64,000 nucleotides of DNA. Origin: Streptococcus parasanguinis (lineage in GTDB: Bacteria; Bacillota; Bacilli; Lactobacillales; Streptococcaceae). Shown one piece after another: positions 45,990-56,086 of this stretch; within the stretch, counting starts at the first letter, position 1, and each line of letters begins with the position of its first letter. The translations under genes and the position numbers were made by a program. Location of the stretch: positions 1 to 64,000 of the forward strand of contig CAJJKY010000005.1 of NCBI GenBank assembly GCA_905188195.1, given 5' to 3'. The notes below the pieces were generated by a model. It did not search any database, had not been told where the DNA came from, and was given only the letters and a program-made list of their open reading frames with translations.

Positions 45990-46691
45990 CTAATATTCTA
46001 GCGTAGCAATATCTTGAGGAAGCTCATTGATTTCTACCGACTTGACCTTGGCATCATGCATGCGAATCACACGGTCTGCAATCGGAGCTAGGGCACCATT
46101 ATGGGTTACGATGACAACCGTCGCTCCCTTTTTTCGAGACATATCCTGTAAAATCCCCAATACTTGCTTACCCGTCTGGTAATCCAAGGCTCCCGTTGGC
46201 TCATCACAAAGGAGAATTTTAGGGTTTTTAGCCACTGCCCGAGCAATCGCCACCCGTTGTTGCTCTCCCCCTGACAATTGGGCAGGAAAATTATCAAGAC
46301 GATTGCCAAGTCCTACTTCTCTTAAAACAGCCTCCGGATCTAGAGCATCAGAGACAATTTCTGAAGCCAACTCAACATTCTCCTTAGCTGTCAAATTAGG
46401 GACCAGATTATAAAATTGAAAGACAAAACCAACATCATCTCGTCGATAATCCGTCCGTTGATGAGCATTGAGTTTTGCAATATCCACTCCATCAATTAGA
46501 ACCTGACCCTCGTCATTGGTGTCCATCCCCCCTAAGATATTGAGAACCGTTGATTTCCCAGCTCCTGATGCTCCCAAAATAATGACCAACTCGCCTTTTT
46601 CAATCTCAAAGGAAACATCCCGGTTAGCGAAAATCTCTGTCTCTCCACTCGTATAACGCTTGTAACAGTGCTGCATTTCGATGTAGGCCAT
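45990..46691 (-). CDS. ABC transporter ATP-binding protein (LolD/MacB type)
   Basis: The 233-residue ATPase has Walker [10 protein letters not shown] (about 40-48), the Q loop, signature [14 protein letters not shown] and Walker [13 protein letters not shown], all intact. It belongs to the class that pairs with FtsX-type permeases and drives the adjacent 907-residue partner. The start has a long purine-rich AGGAGGGAGGAG ribosome site. It is first in a two-gene operon with the promoter at 46722-46750. Confidence 0.92.
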   Translation of the reverse strand: MAYIEMQHCYKRYTSGETEIFANRDVSFEIEKGELVIILGASGAGKSTVLNILGGMDTNDEGQVLIDGVDIAKLNAHQRTDYRRDDVGFVFQFYNLVPNLTAKENVELASEIVSDALDPEAVLREVGLGNRLDNFPAQLSGGEQQRVAIARAVAKNPKILLCDEPTGALDYQTGKQVLGILQDMSRKKGATVVIVTHNGALAPIADRVIRMHDAKVKSVEINELPQDIATLEY

Positions 46692-46721
46692 TTCCTCTCC
46701 TCCCTCCTACTTCCTATCTAT

Positions 46722-46750
46722 ATTATAGTCCTTTTCTGATAGATTACAAA
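46722..46750 (-). promoter_or_regulatory. promoter of the FtsX-type ABC operon
   Basis: TTTGTA (46745-46750), 17-nt spacer, TATAAT (46722-46727). Confidence 0.7.
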
Positions 46751-46810
46751 GAAATCGAGGTAGTAGAAAACAAGGTTATCCTAAATTATCATGAAGGATT
46801 ATAAATTTTA

Positions 46811-46819
46811 TGCTATAAT
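46811..46819 (+). promoter_or_regulatory. extended -10 promoter of mntH
   Basis: TGC-TATAAT 40 nt before the GTG start; weak -35. No clear MntR-type operator recognised. Confidence 0.65.
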
Positions 46820-46859
46820 TAGAGACAAATTTGATTTATTCTTAGAAAGAAGGCTCATT

Positions 46860-48206
46860 GTGAGTTTACAACAGTTTGAAAGGAAATCACTTCAAGAAAT
46901 CAACCAATCTATTGACGTGCCAAAAGGGATCCCTTTTTGGAAGACTCTCCTGCTCTTTTCAGGACCAGGAAGTCTAGTAGCTGTCGGCTATATGGACCCG
47001 GGAAACTGGATTACCAGTGTGGTCGGAGGGGCACAATACCGCTACCTCCTCTTATCAGTGGTTCTTCTCTCGTCTTTAATCGCCATGCAGTTGCAACAAA
47101 TGGCTGGTAAACTAGGGATTGTCCATCGTAAGGATCTGGCCCAAACAACCGCCCATCATTTGCCAAAATGGCTTCGCTATACCCTTTGGATTGTGATTGA
47201 GCTTGCCTTGATGGCGACAGATTTAGCGGAAGTCATCGGATCAGGGATTGCCCTCCACCTTCTTTTTGGCTGGCCCTTGCTCTTTTCTATCCTGATCACT
47301 ATCTTTGATGTCTTCCTATTACTAGGACTCATGCATCTAGGATTTCGAAAGATCGAGGCCATCGTATCAACCTTGATCCTCACGATCCTTGCAATTTTTG
47401 GTTATCTGGTATTCCTATCGAAACCAGATATCGGAGGAATCTTCGCTGGCTTTCTCCCTCAAAAAGAGGTGCTAGGAATTGGACTTCCAAAAGGAAATGA
47501 AGCCTTAACCTTGGCGCTTGGAATCATCGGGGCAACCGTAATGCCCCACAACCTCTATCTCCACTCTTCCATTTCGCAAACGCGAAAGGTGGACTACAAA
47601 GATCCAGCAGATATCAAACGGGCAGTGCGCTTTATGACCTGGGATTCAAATATTGAATTGAGTTTGGCCTTCGTCGTCAACTCCCTCCTCTTGATTCTTG
47701 GAGCAGCCCTCTTCTTTGGTCACGGAGATAAGATCGGTGCTTTCTCTAGCATGTACAATGCCCTCAAGGATAATCATATTGCCGGTGCTATCGCTAGTCC
47801 TTTCTTATCCACCCTCTTTGCCATCGCTTTGTTAGCCAGTGGTCAAAATTCAACCATTACTGGGACCCTAACCGGTCAAATCGTTATGGAAGGTTTCTTG
47901 AGATTCCGCCTGCCACAATGGGTCGTTCGTCTCATGACTCGGATCATTGCCCTTCTTCCTGTCATCGTCGTTGCGATCTTATTTGGAGATCAGGAACATG
48001 TCCTTGACGACCTTCTGGTTTATTCTCAAGTCTTCCTATCAGCGGCTCTTCCATTCTCCATCTTCCCTCTGGTTTATTTCACCTCCAACAAGGAAATCAT
48101 GGGAGAACATGTCAATGCGAAATGGAATACTTTCTTAGGCTATCTCGTTGCGATTGTCTTAACCATCTTAAATTTCAATTTGATCGTGACAACTTTTATC
48201 AAATAA
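46860..48206 (+). CDS. mntH: Nramp divalent metal transporter
   Basis: The 448-residue protein is an Nramp-type proton-coupled Mn/Fe importer with about eleven helices and the two metal-site motifs DPGNW (TM1) and MPHN (TM6). I chose GTG 46860 (VSLQQFERKSLQ) because AAGAAGG lies just upstream and the promoter -10 at 46814 lies inside any longer reading from 46791. It has its own terminator and is divergent from the FtsX-type ABC operon. Confidence 0.93.
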   Translation: MSLQQFERKSLQEINQSIDVPKGIPFWKTLLLFSGPGSLVAVGYMDPGNWITSVVGGAQYRYLLLSVVLLSSLIAMQLQQMAGKLGIVHRKDLAQTTAHHLPKWLRYTLWIVIELALMATDLAEVIGSGIALHLLFGWPLLFSILITIFDVFLLLGLMHLGFRKIEAIVSTLILTILAIFGYLVFLSKPDIGGIFAGFLPQKEVLGIGLPKGNEALTLALGIIGATVMPHNLYLHSSISQTRKVDYKDPADIKRAVRFMTWDSNIELSLAFVVNSLLLILGAALFFGHGDKIGAFSSMYNALKDNHIAGAIASPFLSTLFAIALLASGQNSTITGTLTGQIVMEGFLRFRLPQWVVRLMTRIIALLPVIVVAILFGDQEHVLDDLLVYSQVFLSAALPFSIFPLVYFTSNKEIMGEHVNAKWNTFLGYLVAIVLTILNFNLIVTTFIK

Positions 48207-48212
48207 AGAAAC

Positions 48213-48239
48213 CAGCACTTAAACAGTGCTGTTTTTTTT
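48213..48239 (+). terminator. mntH terminator
   Basis: CAGCACT-ttaaac-AGTGCTG followed by eight T. Confidence 0.9.
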
Positions 48240-48376
48240 GTTCGTCCCTTCATCTTGTTCCTCCTTTTCCTAAAAATTTCCTGACCATTTTTTTAGGAGG
48301 GAATTATTTTAAATCACTAATTGTTGTGAAGTTTTCACAAAATCTTGCCAGTGCCCGTCACTCATAAACTTGTAAA

Positions 48377-48410
48377 ATTTTTGTACATTTTTCGTTATCT
48401 GTACAAAAAT
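48377..48410 (+). promoter_or_regulatory. 11-bp inverted repeat upstream of the TetR gene
   Basis: ATTTTTGTACA and TGTACAAAAAT are perfect arms separated by 12 nt, ending 8 nt before the -35 box. It is a likely operator for the TetR-type regulator or a partner. The rest of the 48207-48540 gap holds the mntH terminator and this promoter region only. Confidence 0.65.
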
Positions 48411-48418
48411 GAGAATTG

Positions 48419-48447
48419 TTGTCTAATTTATTCTTTTGGAGTATAAT
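48419..48447 (+). promoter_or_regulatory. promoter of the TetR gene
   Basis: TTGTCT (48419-48424), 17-nt spacer, TATAAT (48442-48447); leader of about 90 nt. Confidence 0.75.
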
Positions 48448-48540
48448 GCTCTTTGTTAGTGTCGTGAAATTATTTAACATATAAATTATTTTAACGTCAA
48501 ATAAATAAGAATAAATTTATACAACTACAGAAAGGAACAT

Positions 48541-49083
48541 ATGGTACGCCAAAGACAAACAACAACCAAGTCAGACTTACGAAATGCGCTCTCAAAACTC
48601 CTCTTGCAACAACCTTTTGAAAGCATCACTATTCGACAATTAACTGAAACCGCTGGGATTAACCGCGGGACCTTCTACTTGCACTATGTCGATAAATACG
48701 ACATGTTTGAGCAAATGAAAATGGACATGATGCAAGAATTGGATAGCCTCTTCGTTGAGGGAAGCCCTGTCAAGGTGAACTTTCTCAATGTCTTGACCGC
48801 TATTAAAGAGAATTATGATTTTATTTATGCATTGTCCCAATCCTGCTGCTCAGACTTCCGTAAACTAGTAAGAAGTTTTACCCTCCATGCACTAGACGAT
48901 ACTCCCCATGCTAAAGAACACATCATTTCAGACTTTCAAGTTCCATACAAGTATGGTCTAGAAATTTTCATCGCTACCATCGAATCTGTGATTGTGACCT
49001 GGTTAGAATCCGGTGCCAAGGAAGAGCCAATCGAAATCGGGACGATCATTCTTAGCGTCTGCGACTTTGCTAGCTGGAACTAA
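48541..49083 (+). CDS. TetR/AcrR family transcriptional regulator
   Basis: The 180-residue protein has the TetR helix-turn-helix near residues 29-48 (ITIRQLTETAGINRGTFYLHY) and a ligand-binding helical domain typical of the YsiA/DhaS-like subgroup. No efflux gene is adjacent, so its target may be itself or a distant locus. The AGAAAGGAA ribosome site is close to the ATG. An 11-bp palindrome sits just upstream of its promoter and is the most likely operator. Confidence 0.87.
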   Translation: MVRQRQTTTKSDLRNALSKLLLQQPFESITIRQLTETAGINRGTFYLHYVDKYDMFEQMKMDMMQELDSLFVEGSPVKVNFLNVLTAIKENYDFIYALSQSCCSDFRKLVRSFTLHALDDTPHAKEHIISDFQVPYKYGLEIFIATIESVIVTWLESGAKEEPIEIGTIILSVCDFASWN

Positions 49084-49090
49084 ATCCCCC

Positions 49091-49128
49091 AACCTTTTCC
49101 TAGCTTTATGGAGAAGGTTTTTCTTTTT
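49091..49128 (+). terminator. TetR gene terminator
   Basis: AACCTT-t-TCC...GGA-g-AAGGTT followed by TTTCTTTTT. Confidence 0.72.
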
Positions 49129-49177
49129 GGCAAATGAACAACATTCAGATCACCTTGTTCAACTTGTTTGTAAAAGC

Positions 49178-49208
49178 AAAAAAGCAGGATGCTAGGATCC
49201 TGCTTTTT
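49178..49208. terminator. bidirectional terminator at the end of the ybeY-to-tehB gene series
   Basis: AAAAAGCAGGAT-gctagg-ATCCTGCTTTTT lies just after the tehB stop and serves the minus-strand series; it can also back up the TetR gene terminator. Confidence 0.88.
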
Positions 49209-49210
49209 CT

Positions 49211-50071
49211 CTATTTTTTCTTTGCCAACATGGTTGCAAATCGAAGTTGAATCCGATGGCCATTCTCATCTCGACGATGGAGATGGCCTGGATTTTCATT
49301 GTACTTGACCAATTCCCAATCCTTGTAATACTCCGCCAATTCTCCTTCTTTAAAGGTGAACGAGAAAGGCATCTGGCAAGGATAATCTTCTGTATCCATG
49401 GCACAGACAATGAGATTGTAGCCACCTGGATTGGTATGCTCTTGCATATTGCGGATGATCGCTGGAATCCGATCAGCCTCTAAAAACATGAGGACCACAG
49501 TTGATACGATGAAGTCATAGTTTTGGGTAAGAGCTGCAGCATTGATATCATAGAGTCCCACTGGCATCTCTAGATCTTCCTCAGCGACAATACTTTGTAA
49601 GATCTCAAGAGCCAGTTCATTTTGATCGACGGCCGTCACGTCAAAGCCATGTTGGGCCAAAAAGAGGGCGTTGCGTCCTTGCCCGCATCCTAGATCCAGT
49701 GCCTTTCCAGCGGGGACAATTCCCACTGCTTCTAGCACTTCTGAATGGACAGGGTTGGTGTTGTATTTTTTTGGGAAATAGTCTTTTGGCTCACAGTAAA
49801 ATTCTAGGTACCACTCCACATCGTCAGTCGCTGCTTCCACACGGTGCCAGGCCTGGGGCTCGGCCATGGGGTTTTCTGCACCTGCTTCAAAGAGGTGGCT
49901 CGCGATTTCTTCTCCCTCTGCTGTCAATTCAATAAATCGTAACTGACCTTTTAAAACAGTAATCTTTCCCCAGGTTCCTACCTTGGTATTGTGCTTTCTT
50001 TGAAGAGCTTCTGGCATGGTATCCTTGGTCCAGATAGGCATGCGCTTGTAAGCGATCAATTTTTGTGTCAT
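49211..50071 (-). CDS. tehB: SAM-dependent methyltransferase TehB with N-terminal cupin-like domain
   Basis: The 286-residue protein joins an N-terminal DUF1971/cupin-like domain (residues 1-95, MPEALQRKHNTKVGTWGKI) to a class I methyltransferase with motif I ALDLGCGQGRNALFLA (about 120-135) and DVTAVDQNE. TehB methylates tellurite and related chalcogen oxyanions in model species; the physiological substrate is uncertain. It follows smpB by 18 nt with AAAGGAG upstream. In pneumococcus tehB holds the same position after smpB. Confidence 0.92.
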   Translation of the reverse strand: MTQKLIAYKRMPIWTKDTMPEALQRKHNTKVGTWGKITVLKGQLRFIELTAEGEEIASHLFEAGAENPMAEPQAWHRVEAATDDVEWYLEFYCEPKDYFPKKYNTNPVHSEVLEAVGIVPAGKALDLGCGQGRNALFLAQHGFDVTAVDQNELALEILQSIVAEEDLEMPVGLYDINAAALTQNYDFIVSTVVLMFLEADRIPAIIRNMQEHTNPGGYNLIVCAMDTEDYPCQMPFSFTFKEGELAEYYKDWELVKYNENPGHLHRRDENGHRIQLRFATMLAKKK

Positions 50072-50089
50072 GCTGCTTCTCCTTTTTCT

Positions 50090-50557
50090 TTAACGTGTAT
50101 TGTATTGTTTCATGACCCGTGCGATGTCTCGGTTTTGTTCCCGACGCTTGATGGATTCACGCTTGTCATAATCATGTTTCCCTTTAGCGAGCCCCAAAAG
50201 CAATTTAGCATAGCCATCCTTGAGATAGACCTTCAAAGGCACCAAGGTCATTCCGGTCCCTTTGGTGTCTTGGTCCAGCTTTTGGATTTGCTTTTTATGA
50301 AGCAGGAGCTTGCGACGACGGTCTGGATCTTGGTTCCAGATATTGCCTTCCTCATAAGGGGCAATGTGGACATTGCTAAGCCAAACTTCGCCATTCTTTA
50401 CTTGTGCAAAGCCATCTTTCAGGTTAATGCGTGCTGCACGGACACTTTTGATCTCTGTTCCCGTCAGCACCATCCCTGCTTCAATCGTATCCACGATGGT
50501 GTAGTCATGTCTCGCCTTTTTATTTTGCGCGACTACCTTTCCTTCGCCCTTTGCCAT
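50090..50557 (-). CDS. smpB: SsrA-binding protein SmpB
   Basis: SmpB binds tmRNA and delivers it to stalled ribosomes for trans-translation. The 155-residue protein starts [19 protein letters not shown] and contains [14 protein letters not shown] and the C-terminal basic tail [19 protein letters not shown] which enters the mRNA channel. Its start lies inside the 3' end of rnr (38-nt overlap), the usual order in streptococci. No tmRNA gene is in this window. Confidence 0.96.
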   Translation of the reverse strand: MAKGEGKVVAQNKKARHDYTIVDTIEAGMVLTGTEIKSVRAARINLKDGFAQVKNGEVWLSNVHIAPYEEGNIWNQDPDRRRKLLLHKKQIQKLDQDTKGTGMTLVPLKVYLKDGYAKLLLGLAKGKHDYDKRESIKRREQNRDIARVMKQYNTR

Positions 50558-52880
50558 GTTTGGCTCCTTTCTTTGCTACTTCCTTGTAAAATGGTTTCTT
50601 CCCTTTTTTCTTTTTGGATTTAGAGGAAGAATCTTTCCGCTTGTCATCTTTTCTAGCGGTTGATACCTTAGAAACTTTTTTGTCCTTGCGTCTGCGCTCC
50701 CTACGATTGCTATCTCGGTCACGCTCTTTAGCCTTGAGGCCTTTTTCGACGACATCCCATTCACTTGGAATATAAGAGAAATCAATCTCTCCTGTCATCT
50801 TGTCGGCTCTTTCTACCTTGATTCGGATTTGCTGACCGACACGGAAGGTTACTCCTGATTTTTCTCCGCGAAGGGTTAGATCTCGTTCATTAAAATGGTA
50901 GAATTCAGGAAGATTGGTAATATGGATCAAGCCTTCAACCGTATTTGGCAACTCCACAAAGAGACCAAATTTCACCACACTGGAAACCACGGCATCGTAC
51001 TCTTCCCCAACAAAGTCTTCCATGTATTCAGCCTTCTTCATGGCTTCTACTTCGCGCTCCGCATCAATAGCCCGGCGCTCTCGACTAGAGGATTGGCTGG
51101 CAATGTCTGGAAGGACTTGTTCAAAGTGTTCAGCCACATCTTGAGATTTTCCGTATTCGCGCACCATTCGATGAACCATCAGGTCCGGATACCGACGGAT
51201 GGGACTGGTAAAGTGGGTATAATACTCAGCAGCAAGCCCATAGTGGCCATGGTTGTGCTCTGAGTAGCGGGCCTGTTGCATCGAGCGCAACAACATCATT
51301 GAGAGAACGTCTGCATAGGGTTCTCCCTCGACCTTGCGCATAATTTCTTGCAGGGCTTCTTGGCTCATCTCACTAGCCGTTCCGTAGATTTGGATCCCAA
51401 AGCTAGAAGCATAATCGATAAACTTCTGTACTTTTTCTGCCTTTGGATCTTCATGGATCCGGTAGATGAACGGTAGTTTCAGTCTCGTAAAGTGCTCCGC
51501 CACTGTCTCATTAGCGATCAGCATAAAGGACTCAATCATCCGCTCGGCAATTCCTCTTTGACGAAGGACAATGTCGACTGGTTTTCCTTCTTTATTGACC
51601 AGAATTTTAGCCTCATTGGTATCAAAATTGAGGGCTCCCCGGCGAATCCGCATGCTTTCTAGAATGCCATGCAAGGTGGCCATTTGATGAATACTTGGGA
51701 CAATTTTCTTAAAGGTTTGAGCCTTTTCTTCGTCTCCCGCTAAGATATCATTGACGTCGCTATAGGTCATTCGGAAGGTTGTATTGATCACTGTTTGGGT
51801 AATGGTATGCTTGACGACCTTGCCATGAGGATCGATCTCCATGATGGCAGACTGGGTCAGGCGGTCCACATTCGGATTTAAAGAACAGATCCCATTGGAG
51901 AGACGCTCTGGCAACATGGGTACTACTCGGTCGGTCACATAGACAGAAGTCGCCCGATTTAGAGCTTCCTTGTCGAGTGCTGAACCTTCTGTAACATAAT
52001 AAGAAACATCTGCGATGTGAACACCCAGCTCAAAGTTGCCGTTCTTGAGTAGCTTGATATGGACCGCATCGTCCAAGTCTTTGGCATCTGCCCCGTCGAT
52101 CGTAAAGGTGATCTCCTCTCGCAGATCCAAGCGTCCCTCTAAATCCTTTTTAGACGGTGCATCTGGAACATTCTCAGCCTCTTTCAGCACTTCTTCTGGA
52201 AATTCTGAGACAATGTCCATGGATTCTAACACTTCCAAGACATCGATTCCTGGATCTGTTACATGACCGACCACATCCCGCACAGTCGCCACAAAATAAT
52301 TGTGCTTGCGGCTCGGGTATTGATCAATTTCGACCTTGAGGATTTCGGTCCCTTCCAATTGGATGGCTGGCTTCTTCACATAGATCAGCTGGCTGATCTT
52401 TTGATTTTTCGAACGAATGTAGCCGGCATATTTAGGCTTTTCCTCACCCAGAACGATTTGTCCAACTACCGTTTTGATGCTATGCTCCAAGATATCAATA
52501 ATCTTAGCTTCTGCTGCCGTTCCCTTGTTTCGGTCTGCTACCTTGGTAATGACGATCTCAACGGTGTCACCATCGATAGCGTGGTTGACATCATTTCGGC
52601 CAACAAAGAGGTCTTCTTCTTCGCCTTCTAAACTGACAAAGCCAAAGCCATTCTTATGCGCATGAAAGATCCCCTTGAGGGTAATAGCTGGGGCCTTCTT
52701 TTGAGCCAAACGAAGAGAGCCATCATCTTCGAATTTCAACTCATGACGGCGTTCCATCAGAGAGATGGTTTTGACCAAGTCACGGAAATCCTTAGACCCT
52801 TCCTTTCCTAGAGCTGCTGCCAGATCATTGATCTGGGCTTTGTCATGCTCTTGTAAATATTCTTTAATACTTGTTTTCAT
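50520..52880 (-). CDS. rnr: ribonuclease R
   Basis: RNase R is a processive 3'-5' exoribonuclease that degrades structured RNA and works with SmpB/tmRNA. The 786-residue protein has an N-terminal helical domain, cold-shock domains, the RNB catalytic domain with [16 protein letters not shown] (about 263-278), an S1 domain (about 630-710) and a Lys/Arg-rich tail. AAGGAGG lies 23 nt before the ATG, with a GCTGG-ataa-CCAGC hairpin in between; no alternative start codon is in frame there. It is part of secG-rnr-smpB. Confidence 0.96.
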   Translation of the reverse strand: MKTSIKEYLQEHDKAQINDLAAALGKEGSKDFRDLVKTISLMERRHELKFEDDGSLRLAQKKAPAITLKGIFHAHKNGFGFVSLEGEEEDLFVGRNDVNHAIDGDTVEIVITKVADRNKGTAAEAKIIDILEHSIKTVVGQIVLGEEKPKYAGYIRSKNQKISQLIYVKKPAIQLEGTEILKVEIDQYPSRKHNYFVATVRDVVGHVTDPGIDVLEVLESMDIVSEFPEEVLKEAENVPDAPSKKDLEGRLDLREEITFTIDGADAKDLDDAVHIKLLKNGNFELGVHIADVSYYVTEGSALDKEALNRATSVYVTDRVVPMLPERLSNGICSLNPNVDRLTQSAIMEIDPHGKVVKHTITQTVINTTFRMTYSDVNDILAGDEEKAQTFKKIVPSIHQMATLHGILESMRIRRGALNFDTNEAKILVNKEGKPVDIVLRQRGIAERMIESFMLIANETVAEHFTRLKLPFIYRIHEDPKAEKVQKFIDYASSFGIQIYGTASEMSQEALQEIMRKVEGEPYADVLSMMLLRSMQQARYSEHNHGHYGLAAEYYTHFTSPIRRYPDLMVHRMVREYGKSQDVAEHFEQVLPDIASQSSSRERRAIDAEREVEAMKKAEYMEDFVGEEYDAVVSSVVKFGLFVELPNTVEGLIHITNLPEFYHFNERDLTLRGEKSGVTFRVGQQIRIKVERADKMTGEIDFSYIPSEWDVVEKGLKAKERDRDSNRRERRRKDKKVSKVSTARKDDKRKDSSSKSKKKKGKKPFYKEVAKKGAKHGKGRRKGSRAK

Positions 52881-52941
52881 TGATTTATTTGCTGGTTATC
52901 CAGCCTCCTTTTTTCTATCTACTTGTGTCTTTGTTTTACAA

Positions 52942-52975
52942 AATAAAAATAGGCAAAGACATTGTCTGAGCCTAT
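52942..52975 (-). terminator. terminator after secG
   Basis: ATAGGC...GCCTAT followed by TTTTATTTT on the minus strand. It sits between secG and rnr, so read-through or an internal promoter must supply rnr. Confidence 0.7.
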
Positions 52976-52976
52976 C

Positions 52977-53216
52977 TTATCTACTAGAAAGTACCATTAA
53001 GATCATCGCGATCAATAACCAAAAGAAGATCATAATAGCCGTTAAACGCTGCATCACGGCTTCAAACCCGCGCGCTTTTGAACGTTCAAACAAGTCATTT
53101 GAGCTTGCGTCAAAGACGTTGCTCGATTGGTTTTTTGTTGGTTGCATAAAAATTGCGATAATAATCAATACTGATAATACTAGTAAAATAGTTGTTAATG
53201 CTCCGCTCATATTCAA
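52977..53216 (-). CDS. secG: preprotein translocase subunit SecG
   Basis: SecG is the third channel protein of the SecYEG translocon and aids protein export. The 79-residue protein has the typical two helices (LTTILLVLSVLIIIAIFMQP and LTAIMIFFWLLIAMILMVLSS) joined by a polar loop with QSSNVFDASSNDLF. AAGGAG precedes the ATG. It lies between rpmG and rnr, the standard streptococcal order. Confidence 0.93.
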   Translation of the reverse strand: MNMSGALTTILLVLSVLIIIAIFMQPTKNQSSNVFDASSNDLFERSKARGFEAVMQRLTAIMIFFWLLIAMILMVLSSR

Positions 53217-53251
53217 AACTCCTTAAAATCTTCACTATTATACCATGAAAA

Positions 53252-53401
53252 TCATTTTGATTCAATATGTAAGGTTACTTTTCTTTCCTTGGGACAATAC
53301 TTCAAGACCTCGATCTTTTCAGGATGGGTTTTGGTATTTTTACTGGTCAAATAATTCTGACTCCCACAGCTAGTGCAGGTCAATTGAACTTTAATTCGCA
53401 C
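53252..53401 (-). CDS. rpmG: 50S ribosomal protein L33 (one-zinc-pair variant)
   Basis: The 49-residue protein reads [22 protein letters not shown] (in parts) ... [21 protein letters not shown]. The first CxxC is present, but the second pair has only one Cys (YCPKERK), so full zinc binding is unlikely; this is one of the C-minus forms linked to the Zur zinc response in Firmicutes. The start is GTG and overlaps the 3' end of pmrA by 11 nt. The ribosome site is weak. Confidence 0.92.
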   Translation of the reverse strand: MRIKVQLTCTSCGSQNYLTSKNTKTHPEKIEVLKYCPKERKVTLHIESK

Positions 53402-54602
53402 GTACGTCTCTCACTTTCAAATACTTTCTAAATAAGAATAAGAGGAACATCAAATCGGTAAAGGCCAAAAGGGCTGTACCGTAAAATACCCAATGATAGC
53501 CAAAATGCATGAAAATACTCGATCCCATCATTGGCCCTAATACACCACCTAAGTAATAAAAGAGCTGGTTGTAGCTAAAGATCCGAGAAATCCCTTCAGG
53601 AGGGGTTAAACGATTCAATAATGCAGAAACTCCAGGTAGTAGGGCTCCTGTCCCTATTCCAAAGAGGAAGCGTAAAATTCCTAATTGCAGGGGTGATTGC
53701 GCTTGGGCACAAAGGATATAGAGACAACCACTATAGAGAAGGGCGATTAATAAGAGCCGGTGATTCCCGATTCGGTCTCCGAGTTTTCCCATCCAACCTG
53801 AAAAGAGCATACTGGAGACTCCCATAGCCGAAACAATCATCCCTGATACAAAGATCAGGTTATCCCTTTGACCCAAAGCTCGCACATAAAGAGGCAGGAT
53901 CGGAGAAATAGATTGGGCGATCATTTGAATGGTCATGCTGGTCAAAAAGAGGCCCAAGAGGATATCTTTTTGCTGAATGGACATGAGCAACTCCCAACTG
54001 GATTTTTGTTCTTCTTTTGGAAGGGGCTCATAGTCTTCCTCAATGCCCCAGAAGGTTAAGAGGGAAACCAAAAATAAGAAGAAGCCGACCAAGAGGAAGA
54101 CATTGCGCATTCCCAGATTTTCAGCAATGAGTCCCCCAATCAAAGGCCCCATCAAGGTTCCAGCCACGACACCGGTCGACAAGGTCCCTAGGGCATAGCC
54201 AGATTGGTCCTTGGGAACTTGACTAGCAATCAGGGCTGTACTATTGGGGACAAAGCCTGAAAAAACCCCATTGAGCAAGCGCAAGACCAAGAGCCAAAAG
54301 ACGGACGGGACAAAGGCAATACCTCCCATGGTCAGCGTCATGGCAATAGAAGCTCTAAGCATCATAGGTTTTCGACCATAGCGGTCGGCTAAGCTCCCCC
54401 AGATGGGAGACATGATCGCAGAGGTTACAGAAGAACTTGCGACGGCTATCCCAGCATAAAAGGGAACAGCCTTGCCCGTAACACCCAACTCTTCCACAAA
54501 GAGGGCCATAAAAGGAACGACTAAAGAAAGGCTGGCTCCGATGAAAAAGCACCCGATCCAGGCAATATATAGATTTTTACGCCAATTGATTTCTCTTGTG
54601 AT
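53391..54602 (-). CDS. pmrA: PmrA-type multidrug efflux MFS transporter, with a non-standard start codon
   Basis: A 12-helix MFS exporter closely related to pneumococcal PmrA (fluoroquinolone/multidrug efflux). Signature motifs: [11 protein letters not shown] (loop 2-3) and [17 protein letters not shown]. The first ATG, at 54509, would cut off helix 1, yet in the same frame the sequence [20 protein letters not shown] continues upstream and matches the family N-terminus (MTEINW...). Between the stop TAG near 54618 and the ATG there is no ATG, GTG or TTG; an ATC at 54600-54602 sits where Met should be. The gene may start at ATC or be impaired. Confidence 0.82.
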   Translation of the reverse strand: MTREINWRKNLYIAWIGCFFIGASLSLVVPFMALFVEELGVTGKAVPFYAGIAVASSSVTSAIMSPIWGSLADRYGRKPMMLRASIAMTLTMGGIAFVPSVFWLLVLRLLNGVFSGFVPNSTALIASQVPKDQSGYALGTLSTGVVAGTLMGPLIGGLIAENLGMRNVFLLVGFFLFLVSLLTFWGIEEDYEPLPKEEQKSSWELLMSIQQKDILLGLFLTSMTIQMIAQSISPILPLYVRALGQRDNLIFVSGMIVSAMGVSSMLFSGWMGKLGDRIGNHRLLLIALLYSGCLYILCAQAQSPLQLGILRFLFGIGTGALLPGVSALLNRLTPPEGISRIFSYNQLFYYLGGVLGPMMGSSIFMHFGYHWVFYGTALLAFTDLMFLLFLFRKYLKVRDVRAN

Positions 54603-54606
54603 AAAA

Positions 54607-55215
54607 TCATCTTCTTTCTAATTGTTGTAGGGCTTGTTGTAGGGCTGCATCTAATTGGGCATAGAGGGCAGCAAGATCGCCATTATTGTCTAAGACCAGA
54701 TCTGCATGGGCTCTTTTTTCATCTAGTGGCATTTGAGACGCGATGCGTTCTTGGGCCTGCAGTTCTGATAAGTGGTTGCGTTCCATCAGGCGCTTGAGCT
54801 GGGTTTCTTTTGATACAGCTACCAACCAGACAGATTCAAACCACCCTTCATAGTGCTGCTCGATTAAGAGAGGAATATCCATAAAAAAGAGATCGGATTG
54901 GGCAACTTGTCTGTCTCTTACCTCAGCTAGAGCCTCACGAATAAGCCTTCCTTGGACGCGATTGGACCAGTCTCTTTCACTAGGGTCTGAAAAGATCCGC
55001 TGACCCAAAGCGACGCGATCCAACTCTCCTTCTTTGGTAAGGATCTCTCTCCCAAAATGATCCACTAGGACACGGTAGAGGGCTCCTCCTGGTGCTTGCA
55101 AATCATGAACCACTTGATCAGCATCAATGACAGGATACCCTTTTTCTCTCAGATAGGAGGTCACAGTGGACTTTCCTGAAGCAATCCCTCCTGTTAATCC
55201 GATGATTCTTGCCAT
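54607..55215 (-). CDS. coaE: dephospho-CoA kinase
   Basis: CoaE catalyses the last step of coenzyme A synthesis. The 202-residue protein has the P-loop GLTGGIASGKST (residues 6-17) and the motif DADQVVHDLQAPGG. Its ATG directly follows the mutM stop (no gap). It is part of the ybeY-dgkA-era-mutM-coaE-pmrA-rpmG series, all on the same strand. Confidence 0.94.
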   Translation of the reverse strand: MARIIGLTGGIASGKSTVTSYLREKGYPVIDADQVVHDLQAPGGALYRVLVDHFGREILTKEGELDRVALGQRIFSDPSERDWSNRVQGRLIREALAEVRDRQVAQSDLFFMDIPLLIEQHYEGWFESVWLVAVSKETQLKRLMERNHLSELQAQERIASQMPLDEKRAHADLVLDNNGDLAALYAQLDAALQQALQQLERR

Positions 55216-56040
55216 CTAGTTCTCCTTTTGGCAGTGGGGGCAAAAATGGGTTCCGCGTCCCCCCAGCTGGATTTTCTCAATCGGTGTCCCGCAACGCAAA
55301 CAAGGCTGGCCTGTTTCCCCATAGACCTGGTGTTCTTCCTGCATGGTGCCATCCTCGCCAAAAGCATTGCTGTAGGAGCGAATGGTGGAGCCACCCTTTT
55401 CAACAGCTTGAGCAAGCACAGCAATCGTTTCTTTGCGGATTGCTTTGGCTTCTCTAGCAGTCAAGCTTTGACCCAAACGTGCTGGATGAACCTTGGCTCG
55501 ATAAAGAACCTCATCCACATAAATATTGCCCAAACCAGCCACTAATTTTTGGTCTAAAAGAGCTGATTTAATGGGTTTCTTTGATTTTTTAAGAGCTGCT
55601 TGGAAGGCTGGTGCTTTAAAATCCGCTTCTGTCGGCTCTGGACCAATTTTTTTCGCCAAAAAATAGCTGTCGACAAGCTCAGGTACTAGGACTTCCATGG
55701 TCCCAAACTTGCGGACATCTTCATAGACCAGGGTGCTACCATCTGTAAAATGAAAGAAGACATGGGCATGCTTGCGAAGAGGAACCTCGTCTGGATAAAA
55801 GAAATACTTGCCTTCCATCCGCAAATGCGAGATGAGGACCAGATCCGTCAGATAAAATAAAAGGTATTTCCCACGGCGCCCCATGACCCGAATTTCTTGG
55901 CCTGGGAGATCTTGACGAAAAGTATCCAGATCCGTCTGAATCATCTTTGGATACTTTACTTCCACGGATTGGATGGTTTTCCCAAGAATTAATTTCTCAA
56001 GACCTCGTCGAACGGTCTCTACTTCTGGTAATTCAGGCAT
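55216..56040 (-). CDS. mutM: formamidopyrimidine-DNA glycosylase
   Basis: MutM removes oxidised purines such as 8-oxoguanine and cuts the abasic site. The 274-residue protein starts [15 protein letters not shown], with the catalytic Pro-2 and Glu-3, and ends with a zinc finger ([11 protein letters not shown] and HFCPHC). I chose ATG 56040 with AAAGGAG upstream; a reading 27 codons longer enters the era gene. Full length. It lies between era and coaE. Confidence 0.95.
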   Translation of the reverse strand: MPELPEVETVRRGLEKLILGKTIQSVEVKYPKMIQTDLDTFRQDLPGQEIRVMGRRGKYLLFYLTDLVLISHLRMEGKYFFYPDEVPLRKHAHVFFHFTDGSTLVYEDVRKFGTMEVLVPELVDSYFLAKKIGPEPTEADFKAPAFQAALKKSKKPIKSALLDQKLVAGLGNIYVDEVLYRAKVHPARLGQSLTAREAKAIRKETIAVLAQAVEKGGSTIRSYSNAFGEDGTMQEEHQVYGETGQPCLRCGTPIEKIQLGGRGTHFCPHCQKEN

Positions 56041-56086
56041 AGAACTCCTTTCAAAAACAAGAAGCAGGCCTTCTGCCCACCTCTTC

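Noticed and set aside
46791..46859. longer mntH N-terminus from ATG 46791
   Set aside because: It covers the promoter -10; GTG 46860 has its own ribosome site.
53391..54509. ATG 54509 as true pmrA start
   Set aside because: It removes helix 1, although family-like sequence continues upstream in frame.
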